From contig NC_088305.1 of the NCBI RefSeq assembly GCF_032854445.1, forward strand, positions 7,257,606 to 7,321,605: a stretch of DNA of 64,000 nucleotides, written 5' to 3'. A program made the translations under genes and the position numbers. Source of the stretch: Liolophura sinensis (taxonomy: Eukaryota > Mollusca > Polyplacophora > Chitonida > Chitonidae). The first letter of the stretch is position 1, and each line of letters opens with the position of its first letter. Under the pieces are notes generated by a model. The model saw nothing but the letters and a program-made list of their open reading frames with translations, was not told the DNA's origin and ran no database searches. Positions 46,896 through 59,387 of this stretch are shown here, piece by piece.

Positions 46896-47955
46896 AGTTA
46901 TTCTGTTGCTCTCATTCAGATTTAGCCTTTCTAATCATGTGGCTACATTTGACACGTGATTGCCTCTGGACTAAGGGCCGCATTGCCGACATTGCCAACA
47001 TTGCCAACATTGTTCCCCTTTGTGTTTAAATTAAGACGTTACGGTGGAATTGTTCATTACGTAACACTGTACACCCTGGAGGTTAAACTTCACGCCTGCA
47101 AAATTTTTCATTTTTCATTATAATTATTATTATAATTTTTTTTTTGCCCTTCCTCAAATCTGGGCTAGTCAGTTACTTCTCCTCAGCTCAAGAAACCGTG
47201 TTACCGTTATTTATTATTTACATGTATATTTTGTGTGTATAGCGCAGGTTCTAGTGCGGAAAACCATTCCGGGTTTCGATCCAGTGAACTCAGCGTCAGG
47301 CTTCGAACAGATATCTCGACCTTTCGGTCAACATGCCTCCAACAAAAAATCTAGAAAAATTTAAGAATTTGGAATTTTGCCAAGTGTCGAGGAGAAGTAT
47401 AAAACGATCCGAGCCTGAATTTTGTGAGGCGGTTTCAGTGTATGGCTTTACTCACACAGCATCCTACCCAACCCAAACAAAACATTCCATTAAGATGAAC
47501 AATATCTATTTCCAGTCAGGACTGTTAAACACGCTCGCCATCGACTGCTCGTTATCGGCCGCCCGTCATTAGACAACTTAGTGCCGAGTCACGCCTTGAC
47601 CGGAAGTGAGGGCGATATCAAATGACCAGGCTGGAATTTCGCCATCGAGGTACTTCCACTCAGTCTATTTATAGACCGTGCAGTGTGCAGACAATACACC
47701 GTATACATGTCTGGACTTGGCCATTTTTGACATCCAGACTGGTTGGGAGAAACTCTTTGATATGCCTGTTGTTTCGTCTGACAAGCCGAATAGTGATTTG
47801 GAGTTTACCTGCAATCAAATATAGTAGCTTCGAGGGACAATCTGATTGCATGATTAACGCCGTGCTCAAGAACATTCCATTTACATGTCGACACTCAGGA
47901 TGCGTGTAGGGACCTATACAGATCAAATTCTTAGGCCTAACTAACAATTAACACT
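46896..47955. other. Unassigned intergenic DNA
   Basis: Holds gccgacattgccaacattgc (three 9-bp steps at 46980-47010) and no recognised gene. Confidence 0.35.
47852..47890 (-). mobile_element. Tiny 3' SINE fragment
   Basis: attaacgccgtgctcaagaa followed by cattccatttacatg matches the inverted SINE end. Confidence 0.45.
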
Positions 47956-47959
47956 TTGA

Positions 47960-48510
47960 AGTCATCTATATAATGCAATTCAACCGCCTGCGACTGACAG
48001 ATACTGTACATAAAGTCATTTAGCCGCCTACAACTGACAGTTCCTTTACATAATCCAATTTAACCGACTTTAACATACAGCAAAGTTGTTTAGTCGCCTC
48101 CATCTGACAGTTCCTGCATACAAAGCAATTGTAACCATTTCCAATTGACAACTCATGTATATAAAGCAATTTAACTGTCTACAGCTGACATCTCCTGTAT
48201 ATAAAAGTCGGCTGCAACCAACAGTTCTTGGACATTAAGCAATTTAGCCGCCTACAACTGACAGTTCCTGTATATACAGCAAATTAGCCGAATACGACTG
48301 ATAGTTCCTGTATATAAACAAATTCAACCGCCTACGACTGAGAGATATTGTATACAAGGTTGTTTAGTCGGCTCCATCTGACAGTTTCTGTATATACTGC
48401 AATTTAACCGTCTACAACTGACAGTTTCTGGATATAAGACAGCTTTGTCGCCTACAACTAACAGTTCTTAGATATAAAGCAATTTAGCCGCCTACAACTG
48501 AAAATTTCTC
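47960..48510. repeat. Minisatellite, ~40-bp unit, ~13 copies
   Basis: gcaatttagccgcctacaac, tgacagttcctgtatataaa; gccg spacing of 40 bp at 48247 and 48287. Confidence 0.88.
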
Positions 48511-49525
48511 TCTATTAACATCATTTTAGAATCCAGAAAAGTCGTATTTTCCGTTATGACGGAAAGGTACCACTACTTTATTTGAGAAGGAACTGGCTTT
48601 TTTTTCAAATAGCTCATTTAGAGCGTAGGTCGTTATTGAATTCGCCGAAATTGCCACTGTGGTTGTAGCGGTGTTTTGCTCCTCTACATGGACGTTATAG
48701 TATTAATTTCTTCAAATTCGATTTGTTCGCTGCAACAGTAACATTTTCTCTCGAGTGGAGAGATAGTGGATTGCACGTACAACATTTTTCTTTATAATGT
48801 CAAGCAATGAAGGAATTGCCTTCTTCCGTTCTGATCATCTTTACAAGCATGGGGAGGACATTTATTATATCTTTCACTTTTATGTTTGTCAGTTCGTATA
48901 TGAACCCAAAAAGCAGTCCACACAGCCTCTTGTTTCAAACCAAATTTCAATAGTTTATCAGTGCATAGTTATGCAGCGCATCTTAACAACTCGCAACACA
49001 TGACAATCCACAAATCGAGTTACATGCTAAGGAGCTTGGCCTATGGCAGACTTCGGCGCTTCAACGAGTTTCCTGCAGATCTGCAGAGAATGTCGTGGAA
49101 TGTATTCCCCGAAACCTTGCTCTGTCAATCCCTGAGTGCATAACGCAATCCCTGGGCAGCCAAGTCAACCCCTTGGGGCACCACCTCGCAACCAAGTCAA
49201 TCGATGTTGTTGCGTGGCCCAGATCTGTCGTAACAAGTCACGCCCCGGGGCAGATTATCAGTGTAGCCCTGCTGAGAGTTCTAAGGCATTCTACGCATGG
49301 GCATTCCATCCAGTCTTGATTCTGGTCGTCTACAATACAACACGATCCATGCCAAAACTGTGGTTTATCCATGTTGCTTTTGTATGGGTTGGGGTCCAGG
49401 CGAGAATATTTCTCTTTATAAGAGAAACCGGAGAGTGTCTGGAGTAAGCCAGCTGCATTGGGCAGTTAACTCACAGACGGATCTGTTCAACTTCCTTACT
49501 TGTATGACAGCTTATATGCTAACAT
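48511..49525. other. Unassigned intergenic DNA
   Basis: Overlapping frames at 49095-49551 (74-103 codons) have no recognised domain. A short duplicated ccctgagtgcataacgcaat/ccctgggcag motif is at 49130-49160. Confidence 0.3.
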
Positions 49526-50125
49526 GTGTCGGCTTATATGCCAAAAAGTGACAATTTATTTGATTATACGACGGCTTATATAATAACATGTGACGGCTTA
49601 TATGCTTATACGACAGCTTATATGCTAACATGTGACCGCTTATATACTAACATGAGGGGCCTCCGTGGCTCAGTCGGTTAGCGCGCTAGCGCAGCGTAAT
49701 GACCCAGGAGTCCCTCACCAATGGGTCGCTGTGAGTTCAAGTCCAGCTCATGCTGGCTTCCTCTCCGGCCGTACGTGGGAATGTCTCCCAGCAACCTGCG
49801 GATGGTCGTGGGTTTCCCCCGGGCTCTGCCCGGTTTCCCACCATATCCTTGAGTGCGGCGTAAAACACCAATCAAATAAATAAATATACTAACATGTGAC
49901 GGCCGATATGCTAACATGTGACGGCTTACATGCTAATGTGACAGCTTATATGCTATCATATGTCGGCTTATATGCTAACATGTGACGACTTACATGCTAA
50001 CATATGTCGGCTTATATGCTAACATGTGACGACTTATATGCTAACATGTGACGACTTATATGCTAACATGTGACGGTTTATATGCTAACATGTGACGGCT
50101 TATATGCTCACTTGTGACGGCATCC
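49526..50125. repeat. Minisatellite, 22-bp unit, split by a SINE
   Basis: Unit cttatatgctaacatgtgac(g)g on both sides of the SINE at 49655-49883; about 16 units. Confidence 0.92.
49655..49883 (+). mobile_element. Full-length common SINE inserted in a minisatellite, exact 13-bp target-site duplication
   Basis: Starts aggggcctccgtggctcagt (A box TGGCTCAGTCGG), B box GTTCAAGTCC. A short internal deletion has removed ataatgctggccgccgtcgt-type sequence before ccttgagtgcggcg. Flanked by atatactaacatg at 49642-49654 and 49884-49896, itself a minisatellite unit. Confidence 0.94.
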
Positions 50126-50569
50126 ATTTTCATGGGTGAAAAAAACTGGACCAGTGCCCGAAGTATAAGCTATTAAAATAACGTTGGAGGACAAGCGTCG
50201 TATTAGATATAAGTGATGTTTTTGACGATGCTACAGTTCAGTCGTAGATTCAGATTTCTATATATTGTCAGAAGCTTAACTCCAATTCCACGTTGGCTTA
50301 CTTGTCACACTCTCTGCAGATATACACATGTCGAATCCAAAGAGTTAATGCATGAGGTTTGCCAGATATCCGGAGAGAGACATGGTGTACCCTTGAGCTT
50401 GGTTCCTCAACCCATAAACCATTCCACCGTCGATAAAGCGATAAAAATTATATTAGAGCTCGTGGGTCATCCATCAATCAAATACATAAACCATATATAA
50501 AGGACCGGTGTAGCTAAAGCGAGGATTTTGACCATAACTGCTAAACTGCGAACATGATGCAAGTCACTT

Positions 50570-50860
50570 GTAGGATTGATAAGATTGGTTCATTTATCTA
50601 TTATTTATTTATATTATTTACTTATTTATTTTGTTTACTTTGTTTATTTTATTTAATTATTTATTTTATTGTTTAACGCCACTCACGATGGCGATCATTT
50701 TATGGGTGAAGGAGATCAGAATGCCCCGGATAAACCATTAAGCTCTTGAAATTTACGGATCAACTTTCTCACGTGTGACGTACAGACTTGCGCACTGAAT
50801 GGATTGATTGGATGCTCGACAGTGCTAACAGCTACAAAAGCAGCGTAGACCGCTTACTGT
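50570..50860 (+). repeat. AT-rich (TTTA)n stretch followed by an R2-family copy
   Basis: Poly-(ttta) runs to about 50670, then gtttaacgccactcacgatg, ccccggataaaccattaagc, tttctcacgtgtgacgtaca and gacttgcgcactgaatgg. The same head (ttgattgttgtttaacg) starts a fragment at 44110-44175. Confidence 0.6.
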
Positions 50861-51789
50861 ATCAAAGATCCCACGATTTATGAGGGAACCCTCAAATTCC
50901 CTACCAAAGACCGACACCACGAGCCCCATGTGTCAATCAATTACCAAATTATTTCCCCTGTCCAAAAATTCAAGAAAGGATATCACTGATAACGGAACAT
51001 TTTTGGTTTGATATAACATTCGTTATTAGAGGCACATAATTAGGTCAAACACACATATTGGTGTTTTATCTGGATAAATGCCTTTGTTTAAATGACTTTG
51101 GACATAGCCTAGCTACTAGGGGCCTGGACTTTAATTATAACCGTATAATGAGAGAGATATCTGGAAGATTATGAGACATCATTATACGACAGTCCTGACT
51201 CAGTGATTTAGGATGTAATGGTTTTGCGATGCAATTACACGAACAATAATTTAAGACCCAGGCCATCTGTCACTAAGATCGATGTGTATTTCATGCCGAG
51301 GTTGAGAGTTGCGCCTCCAAAAAGTTCCTCTAATTTTGGCATAGCTTGTTTCGATAACAATCTTTGGTTAATTTTCCAACTCTTTTTTTTTAAAGTTTGT
51401 AATTTATATAACTGTCAAAATTGACACTGATTATTGTTTAACGTCGTACTGAAGAATTTTTCACGAGTACCACGGAAAATGACTGTACCATGCAATCAAC
51501 CACCTGTGACGTCACAGGTCACGCGTACGACGGCAATGACTGTACCATGTAAACAACCACCTGTGACGTCACGGGTCTCAGGGGGATCGCCTTGGGCGAG
51601 AGACCTAGGCTTTTGTGGAAAGAACCAGCGAGGTTCCAAATAATGCTTGTCTTTGACCATGTGGGTTCAAATGTCGTCTTCCATTGTTTTTTTATAGCAT
51701 TGAAAACTTTACATGAATTCGGTCAAATTTCTTAATATATGTACATATTTTTATATTACTTTAAAGTGTTTCTGAGGTTTATGTTGGAG

Positions 51790-51870
51790 CGATGTTTTGG
51801 AAACTGGTCTTGCATTCCTTGACCCGGAGCTTTCATTATGGTTGACGACTGATATACGAATGTCTTTAGT
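51790..51870 (+). repeat. Dispersed repeat R5, copy 2
   Basis: gatgttttggaaactggtct, tgacccggagctttc, atatacgaatgtctttagtg; compare 28138-28215. Confidence 0.45.
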
Positions 51871-52077
51871 GCAACACTATGATCAAGGAGACTCACAACA
51901 ATGCGATGCTTGTGAGTTCAAGTCCAGCTCCTGCTGGCTTCCGCTCCAGTCGTACGTGAGATCTTGCAGAAACCTGCATATGGTCGTGGGTTTCCCCCTG
52001 GCTCTTCCATGTTTCCTCCCACTGTAACGCTACCCACCGTCGAATAAGTGAACGGTGTAAAACTCCAATCAAATAGA
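51871..52077 (+). mobile_element. Common SINE, diverged
   Basis: caaggagactcacaacaatg, gtgagttcaagtccagctcc, cgtacgtgagatcttgcaga, tggtcgtgggtttccccctg, gtgtaaaactccaatcaaat. Confidence 0.82.
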
Positions 52078-53714
52078 AAATATAAAAAAAATTTGTTTGG
52101 ATACCCAGAATCGTCATTCACAAGGGCAAAATATCAAATATTTGTACCTCATCGTTGATGAGGGACCTTGCAGAAACATTGTGTAGGCGCCTAATCTCTA
52201 CGCATGTTGAAAACAAAATAGCCACATTCGCTGTTCTTCTGACCACCCCTTTCGCGATATGCCCCTGCAGCATTTTAAAGCATCTGTCCTTATCAAGCGT
52301 GATATGCAATAACAAACGTCATAAAAATACCAATTACTAGGGGGGGGGGGCTATTATTAACGAAAATATTATCTGCAGTCATTTGTCACTATAGCAGCTT
52401 TTATACAATGCTTCAGAAAGGGACCCTGATTTTATGTATGGTTTTGATGCCATTCTCCTCATGTCGAGATTCGCCAGTAATGAGATTTTCTTTAAAGTGC
52501 TACTCTTATTCACTAAGCAACCATGGCACTCAATGCAGGTCAGTGGATCGAATGTTTACGGCCACTGACCAATGACAAAGGTTAATAACGGCAAGTTTTA
52601 TTAAACTCTTGAAATGAATAATCGTTCCATTCCATCCGATAATACATGTGCGTCAAACATGACATGTATGCTTTGCATCAGGCTTTCACTATAGACCGAG
52701 CTGTTCATCGAGTCCATGCATCAGATCGTCACCGTTTGCTAATACGTGTAGTGCCTGGTTTCATTGCCAATGGTTCAAAACTTTAACAAACCCCAAAAGA
52801 GGTTATCGAATTAAATAAAAAACATAAGGTCTGATTCATACCTGAAGCGAAAACCACAAAAAAGCCAAAAAAAGCCTACACACTCTACAAACTATAATTT
52901 GCCATATTGACAGAACACTATGTTTACTATACCAGTATGTGTTATGACAAAATAGATTATATTATTGCTACAAATTGTTATGTTATATTTAACATACTTG
53001 TTCTGTTAGTATAACAGAATATTTTCGTTGGTGTAATGGGATATCGTGTTGTCCATAACATAATGTTATATGTATTATCTCCGGAAGTGCTACGATCTAT
53101 AACACTTTCGTTTAGCAATTTAAGGCCAGTGCACAATATTTCCGGTGATGATGGTATCACTCTCCAGCTTTAGTCTGGTAGTACTTGGCCACTTCAAATA
53201 GTGGTTCAGGTACAACCAGACTATGTCCAGCCTATCCTTTTGCTGTTTTTGGTAGCCTGATTTTCAAATGATTCTGTTCAAACCGCTAAATCCTTTAACC
53301 AGAACTGACTGGTTTCTTCTGATTCGTTCAACACCACAAATCCGTAAAAACCTGGATTTTTTTTTTATCGTGTGATAATATCCTCGATAATAGAAATAAG
53401 TATAGAGCCTAAATTTCATGGGAGGTTTGCATCGGGAAAACCATATGATGGAGTAAATGCTACTTTTATGAATGTCCCAACAAGCAGGGTTATTTTGTCA
53501 TTCTGTTTCCAGTTATTTCTCTGGCAGACAATCCGGCAAAATATCCGGTCAGATTTTGGGCATACATGTATTGCAAGATACGGGAAGCACTTGGTTTTTA
53601 TTTGTTAATTTCGCGTATACGATGTGGCCTAACCTATAAAAGTACAAAAGCAGCGTCTCAGTTTTCTTCTTGGAGAGTGAAAATGTCCGTGAAGTACAGT
53701 TTTCCTGAGGCCAC
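52078..53714. other. Unassigned intergenic DNA
   Basis: Short frames only. 52978-53060 is AT-rich with self-complementary words around gttatatttaac. No gene recognised. Confidence 0.35.
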
Positions 53715-53880
53715 AGGGGTCAATCCGGAAATTAAATAGCCTGCTGTGATGACGTCAGTGGTGATAGCTGTCAAAAGAATTTTGCTGGGGGAAGAGCCCA
53801 AATTAGTGCCTAGAAGCTGACGATGTCATTTCCGAATATTTCCGACCACTGAGAGAAAACATGCATAAAATAGAAGGTTT
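53715..53880 (+). repeat. Dispersed repeat family R4, copy 2
   Basis: ggtcaatccggaaattaaat, ggtgatagctgtcaaaagaa, ttttgctggggg, gacgatgtcatttccgaata match 36050-36240. Confidence 0.65.
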
Positions 53881-54254
53881 ATTAAAAATGTGATTCTTTT
53901 GTCTTACATTTCTTCACTTTTCACTTAAAACCATACTCTTCGTTTTATAGAAACTTTACATGTATCCTTTAATACAGAGTAAACTACAGCATTTCAAAAC
54001 GATGTCGTGGGTGATTTTCGACCAGCTTACTGTTTTCGCACGCGTGAGCTTAATTACAGTGTCCAACAGATAGACATCTGATGAGCGTAGGGAACATGGA
54101 TGTCACCCAAGGAGTCAGGGAGTCCAGAAGTCATGTTTTCGTTGTCCGTGAATAATGTCCAGATCGAATACAAATGCAGGCGTCTCAGTCACGTGACTGT
54201 GCATAAAGGCATAAATAGGATTAGGCAGAATTAGACGGCACGGTTATGCCCACA

Positions 54255-54375
54255 TTTACCAACAGGAGTGTTGTCACCAACTGATAAGGGGCCCTATTTC
54301 ACCAGTTAAGAGTGATCTTTTTGCCGAGTGTCGAAGCTGTTCTAGTTTTACTCTCTACGCTGTTGTCTTCTATAT
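54255..54375 (+). repeat. Dispersed repeat family R3, partial copy 3
   Basis: gttgtcaccaactgataagg, cctatttcaccagtt, ctagttttactctctacgct; right-hand part of the R3 unit. Confidence 0.55.
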
Positions 54376-54914
54376 TATACTCACTGAACAATTCAACAAA
54401 GTTTGAGTAAAGACGTGTGATAGAGTAGGCTGTACACGGTAGACTAGTTTTTAAGTCAATATAATTTATATGACGTTTACTCAAATCATCTCATTTTAGA
54501 CAGTGCTTTACAAATGCTACAATACGCCTTACATTACTGTCCAAATAAATATAATGGTGCCGTCGAGGAATTTGAACCTTTCTCACGTTCAGTAAGGAGC
54601 ACGTATTGCTGGACTGAAATCGACGCCAACGAGTTCCTCATCAAGGCCCTGGGCAAATAATGCATTCGGGGCGTTTCCAAAACTGTTCGTCTCTCTTTGC
54701 AGTGCTCTTGTTCCATGTCCGATAGGTATTTGTTGAATCGATTTCCTATGATGTTGACAGAGTGTGATCAAAGCCGAAATGCCACGGTGACACACTGTCA
54801 CCTCCTTAATCAACCAAAGGCAAAACATTAACCTAACCTAATGTTTAACGTTGATTAAAGTCCCAGGATCTATAGCTGCACACCCTCGACACATAGGGCT
54901 GTCCAATATCACAA

Positions 54915-55460
54915 TTTTATTAACGCCGTATTGAAGAATGTTTCTCTTATGGAAGACCTCGGGAGGAGAAAACCGGAATATTGAAGAATGCTTCACTTAT
55001 AGAAGACCCCGGGTAGAGAAAACTGGAGTATTGAAGAATCCTTCACTTATAGAAGACCTCGGGAGGAGAAAACTGAAGTATTGCAGAATCCTTCACTTAT
55101 AGAAGACCTCGGGTAGAGAAAACTGGAGAATTGAAGAATCCTTCACTTATAGAAGAGCTCGGGAGGAGAAAACCGGAGTATTGAAGAATCCTTCACTTAT
55201 AGAAGAGCTCGGGAGGAGAAAACCGGAGTATTGAAGAATCTTTCACTTATAGAAGACCTCGGGAGGAGAAAACCGGAGTATTGAAGAATCCTTCACTTAT
55301 AGAAGACCTCGGGAGGAGAAAACCGGAGTATTGAAGAATCCTTCACTTATAGAAGACCTCGAGTAGAGAAAACCGGAATATTGAAGAATCCTTCACTTAT
55401 AGAAGAACTCAGGTGGAGAAAACCGGAATATTGAAGAATCCTTCACTCACAGAAGAGTGT
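54915..55460 (-). repeat. SINE-derived minisatellite, 50-bp unit, ~11 copies
   Basis: The first unit reads taacgccgtattgaagaatg, tttctcttatggaagacctc, gggaggagaaaaccgg: the inverted 3' segment of the common SINE. Then ggagtattgaagaatccttc, acttatagaagacctcggga repeats every 50 bp to 55455. Confidence 0.88.
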
Positions 55461-55494
55461 GTATAAAAACAACTACACAGTATATAAGATTAAA

Positions 55495-55685
55495 CCAGAT
55501 TTAATCAGATTGCCCGATGCAGTGACGACAGTGTGACAACCGGTGAAATAAGGCCTCTTGTTAATTTACCTCAGTCAGGTCTTTATTCTTGCAGTTCTTG
55601 TAAACGCTTAAATAATTGCAAATTACACACATCCTAGCACTCCTATGTGTAAGCCGAGTTACGTGAAAAATGATAATGGCGTTAG
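55495..55685 (-). repeat. Dispersed repeat family R3, inverted copy 4
   Basis: On the minus strand: cacgtaactcggcttacaca, gagtgctaggatg, cctgactgaggtaaattaac, aagaggccttatttcaccgg, tcacactgtcgtcactgc, the R3 order. Confidence 0.65.
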
Positions 55686-55779
55686 TAGTGATAGATTATA
55701 CATCAATGGTCCATATAACTGATCAAAATGCTGTATTGTCAGAACACTGATACTTTATCATTCACTTAAAAGCAAAGTA

Positions 55780-55890
55780 AAGGGACCAGAATTTGGGGGT
55801 GCTTAAACCCGGAGAAAACCACTGACGAACTCCCCCATGTGTGACGTGCAAATATTCTAACTGTACAGCGAGATCAATATGTACGTTATG
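55780..55890 (+). repeat. R2-family remnant
   Basis: ggagaaaaccactgacgaac, tcccccatgtgtgacgtgca. Confidence 0.5.
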
Positions 55891-58049
55891 TTGTTGGAAG
55901 TCAAGTGTAACCTCGAACGCCAGACAACTTAGAGGGCCACTTAAGAGCCGCCAACCACTCAGTCTCACTAGATTAACACCATTACATTACATCGGTAAAT
56001 TTTGGGGATCTCCTGTGCGAATCTAAACGGAACCAATAGCTCTGACATAGACGTGCCTTAAAGCGATGCCAGTGTCTTCAAGTGAAGACTATATATAGTG
56101 GAAGTCTAGCTCGAACTGACATTTGATAACATGCCATAGGCGTGTTCAGGCTGTTCACAGGTATTTCAGTTTGGATAGTGACACAATGTTTGGCATCATA
56201 CTCAAAAAAACGAACACAACATTATGATGGTTTGGAGACAGCATTGCCTTCAAAGATACAAAATCTTTGTTTGATTAATTATTTTATTCCATTACTGACA
56301 AACGCTGCACAAGTATGCTCAAGGGTTTTTCACTTTCACACCGGCGGTTAGGTTTACAAATGGAGGGAACCGGATATCCGCATCCGACGTAACTAGAACT
56401 GGATTCGAACCTGCAAACACCATTGACCTGGGGCCGATGGGCAAACGCAGAGAACATCAAGGAGGAAGTCAGTGATAAAATGAAAGTTATGAAAGCCTGC
56501 ATGTATACACGGGCTTTCTCAGAAGGTCACGAGCAGATTCCTCCGCCAGGCAAATTTATCAATACCACTTAAAGTGCAAGTGAACACATCCTAAAAACTC
56601 CATTTCCAAAAAAACTCAACTGTTTCATTTACCCATCTTTCCAGATGAAGAGCATTTCCGTAAACTGATTAAGAAACTCTTGCTTGGCGCCGTCAAGATG
56701 GCCATCTGGATGCGAATGTCTAGAAGACGCTATAGATTTATGTGATTCTAATACTAATGGTACAGGAGTGAGAAAAAAAAAACGCTACAAGCAACAATAT
56801 GCTTGTTTCCTGCGTCATTATCAGGGTCGGGCTGGATATCATTCCCGGGGCATCGGACCATGTGTAAGGTTAATTGATCATTACGTATAACGAATCCGTA
56901 ATTAGAGTCGTCCTCTGAGTCAGATCCTGCCGGGACATCAAGACGAGAAATCCGTTATAACCCCTATAGTATCCAACCAGCGACGCGAGTCAACCATTCC
57001 TTACATCAATTTTACATCAAAAAAAAAAAAACGTTCCCGATTCCAGCCCCTTTCTCCCTCACCCCAACAAAGTCGTTAAATATGTCAACGAAACCTTCAT
57101 CTCCGTTTTATTACAATCTCAATTTTACATTTGATCGATATTCATTTTAAAAAAGCGGCAAATGCCACTGGTATGATTGTGGATGCATGCACGTATGCCT
57201 CGCTGCAGCAAGCACATTGCCTCTCTCCACTCCTGACTTGAGTGGCTTTCGGGTTTGCCAACGCAGCGCGAATATCGAATTCCTGGGGAGCATTACACCG
57301 TGTAAGCTCGCAGAACGCATCATGTGTAACCCAACCGGAGCCTGATCATTTCCTAACGGCGAATACTGCCCGGAAAAACTCGGGAACTAACCCCGGTAAT
57401 TTCAATAATTTAGACAGCAATACAGAGGCTTTCTGTCATTCGGTAAATAACTCAAGGAAACTCGAATCCTGGGCGAAGGAAAGGGCTAATAACCCTCCTT
57501 TCGGTGAACACCAGGCGTTGCGTATGTTTATTACCGCATATATTCAGCCATTCGTGGCAAATTGCATTACCTAATAGATCGCTAGTATATTCCCTCCCTC
57601 TCACTGCTCATAGAGCCTTAGCGATAAGTGGCTAACGACGCTCATGTGGTCGTTTGAGCATTCTGTAAACCTTCATTGAAGATCACTTGTCTTCCGCCAA
57701 TGCGGTGGTTATATCTTTACTCATGAAGTATTAGTCACACGAGGGAAATTTCCTCAGTAATTTAACTCAGGTCTCGGCGTTTTAACCAGGGCATATAAGT
57801 GGAAGATTAATGAAGATGACGTTACAAAAACCAAATTCAATCTAACAAATACACCGGTGGACAGATATGAATGTGTGTAAACTCTGAACTAAAGCTGTCA
57901 GTACTGGCGGTCCATTATTCTTCTGATTAATGGACACATTTTTTAGATACTCCTGGAATATTGTCATTGTACTAACTGTCCAAGTAGAGTGCATTCGTTC
58001 TAACCACAAGATATGGATGATATACTTTGCCTGTTTTGTGACCAGGTTA
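55891..58049. other. Mostly non-repetitive, no gene assigned
   Basis: 56300-56420 weakly resembles a SINE in minus orientation (acaccggcggttaggtttac, ctggattcgaacctgcaaac). The 110-codon plus frame at 57242-57574 is not recognised. 57480-57590 (gcgtatgtttattaccgcat, gcaaattgcattacctaata) resembles a conserved noncoding element in its word content; this is inference. Confidence 0.3.
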
Positions 58050-58370
58050 CCCAGTGAAAGGTGATTGACCAATGATGCCGCGTGGTTATGGCTTGACGGC
58101 CGGACCGTCAGTAAACACGTAACCGGCGAAGTGTGTCTGACCATTCAGGCCACGTGGATGTGGCTTGACTTCCGGTCCGATAATCCCACGTCACCAGGGA
58201 AATGTGTCTGGCCAATGTGTCTTGGCTGTGGGTTGACGTACCGGTAGGTTAGTAACACGTAACCGGCAAAATGTGACTGGCCATTGAGGCCGCTTGGCTG
58301 TGGCTTGATTTCGGGTCTGTCAGTTACACGTGCTTGGGCGAAATGTGCCTTATCAAGGAGGTGTCGTCGT
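58050..58370. repeat. Minisatellite, ~62-bp unit, 5 copies
   Basis: gtaaccggcgaagtgtgtct, gaccattcaggccacgtgga, tgtggcttgacttccggtcc; units diverge by up to a third. Confidence 0.85.
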
Positions 58371-58524
58371 GTACGTGCAATACTCTATGATATGATTCTA
58401 TGAGATGGAATGAGTTAATTATTGTACCATAGCAATATCTGTACTTATGTACCTCATACATGTAATTGCCATTTGATTAACAACTGGAAGTGACAGTTTG
58501 GGATGTATAACAGCTCATCTCATT

Positions 58525-58720
58525 GAATGATTGATTGGTTTTCATCGCCGTGCTTAAGAATTTTCCACTTATATGACGGCGGTCCGGTTTATGGCTGTGG
58601 AGGAACTGATAGCCTGGAGTAGAGTGATTTGCCTGGCAACTAGTCAACTTCTTGGCGTAAACTCGCAGCTGAAACAGCGAGAACTGGATTCGAGCACGCG
58701 ACCTCACTGTGATAGTCTAT
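58525..58720 (-). mobile_element. Diverged SINE of a related subfamily
   Basis: gattgattggttttcatcgc, cgtgcttaagaattttccac, ttatatgacggcggtccggt, then a different centre, and actggattcgagcacgcgac with a GATTCGAGC B-box-like word instead of GTTCAAGTCC. Confidence 0.6.
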
Positions 58721-59308
58721 TCAGGCGACTGGGACGTGTACGGAGCTAGGGAAAAAAAAAAACTTTTCTTTATTAAGGTGTGGGGACCTGGCACAGGGTA
58801 ATGACCCAGGAGTCTCTCACCAATGCAGTTATCAATTTATGACCTATAATTCGTTTGTATAACGTGTGTATGTTTGTTTCTTTGTCCTAAAAATCCAACC
58901 CTGGCCAAAATTCACATTTTTGAGACAAACAATTGTAATAATACAATATTTTCCATGCCTAAGTTAACTTCTCCACCAGCAGGTTATCGCCCTACCTTCC
59001 TGGCACCAAAAAAAAACCTTTCTCAAAATCAACTGAACTATCATAGTTCTTCAAAAAGGAAAAAAAAACCTGTCATGGACAAAATCTGGGTGCAAATACA
59101 GTAGTTGCTATGGTCGTTTTCATCAACCTAAGCTATACAAATGATTTCAAGTGTACATGAAGTTGATAATAATGTGTGGCTCAAAAGGTTACAGGGCTCA
59201 GATTAAAACTGATCGTCACACGTTTTCCTATCTGTACATACATGTAATCATAGCTTTCTCATGCTCAAAAAGACTGGAAACTGGACAGAAATCTAACTAC
59301 CAGGGAAG

Positions 59309-59387
<79 letters not shown>

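Noticed and set aside
45808-47029. Open frames of 360-377 codons on both strands
   Set aside because: They overlap one another, are made only of a 12-bp repeat, and have no domain; a 3n period without stops in the unit explains them.
57242-57574. 110-codon plus frame as a gene
   Set aside because: No domain, no splice context and unremarkable composition; kept only as an unassigned block.
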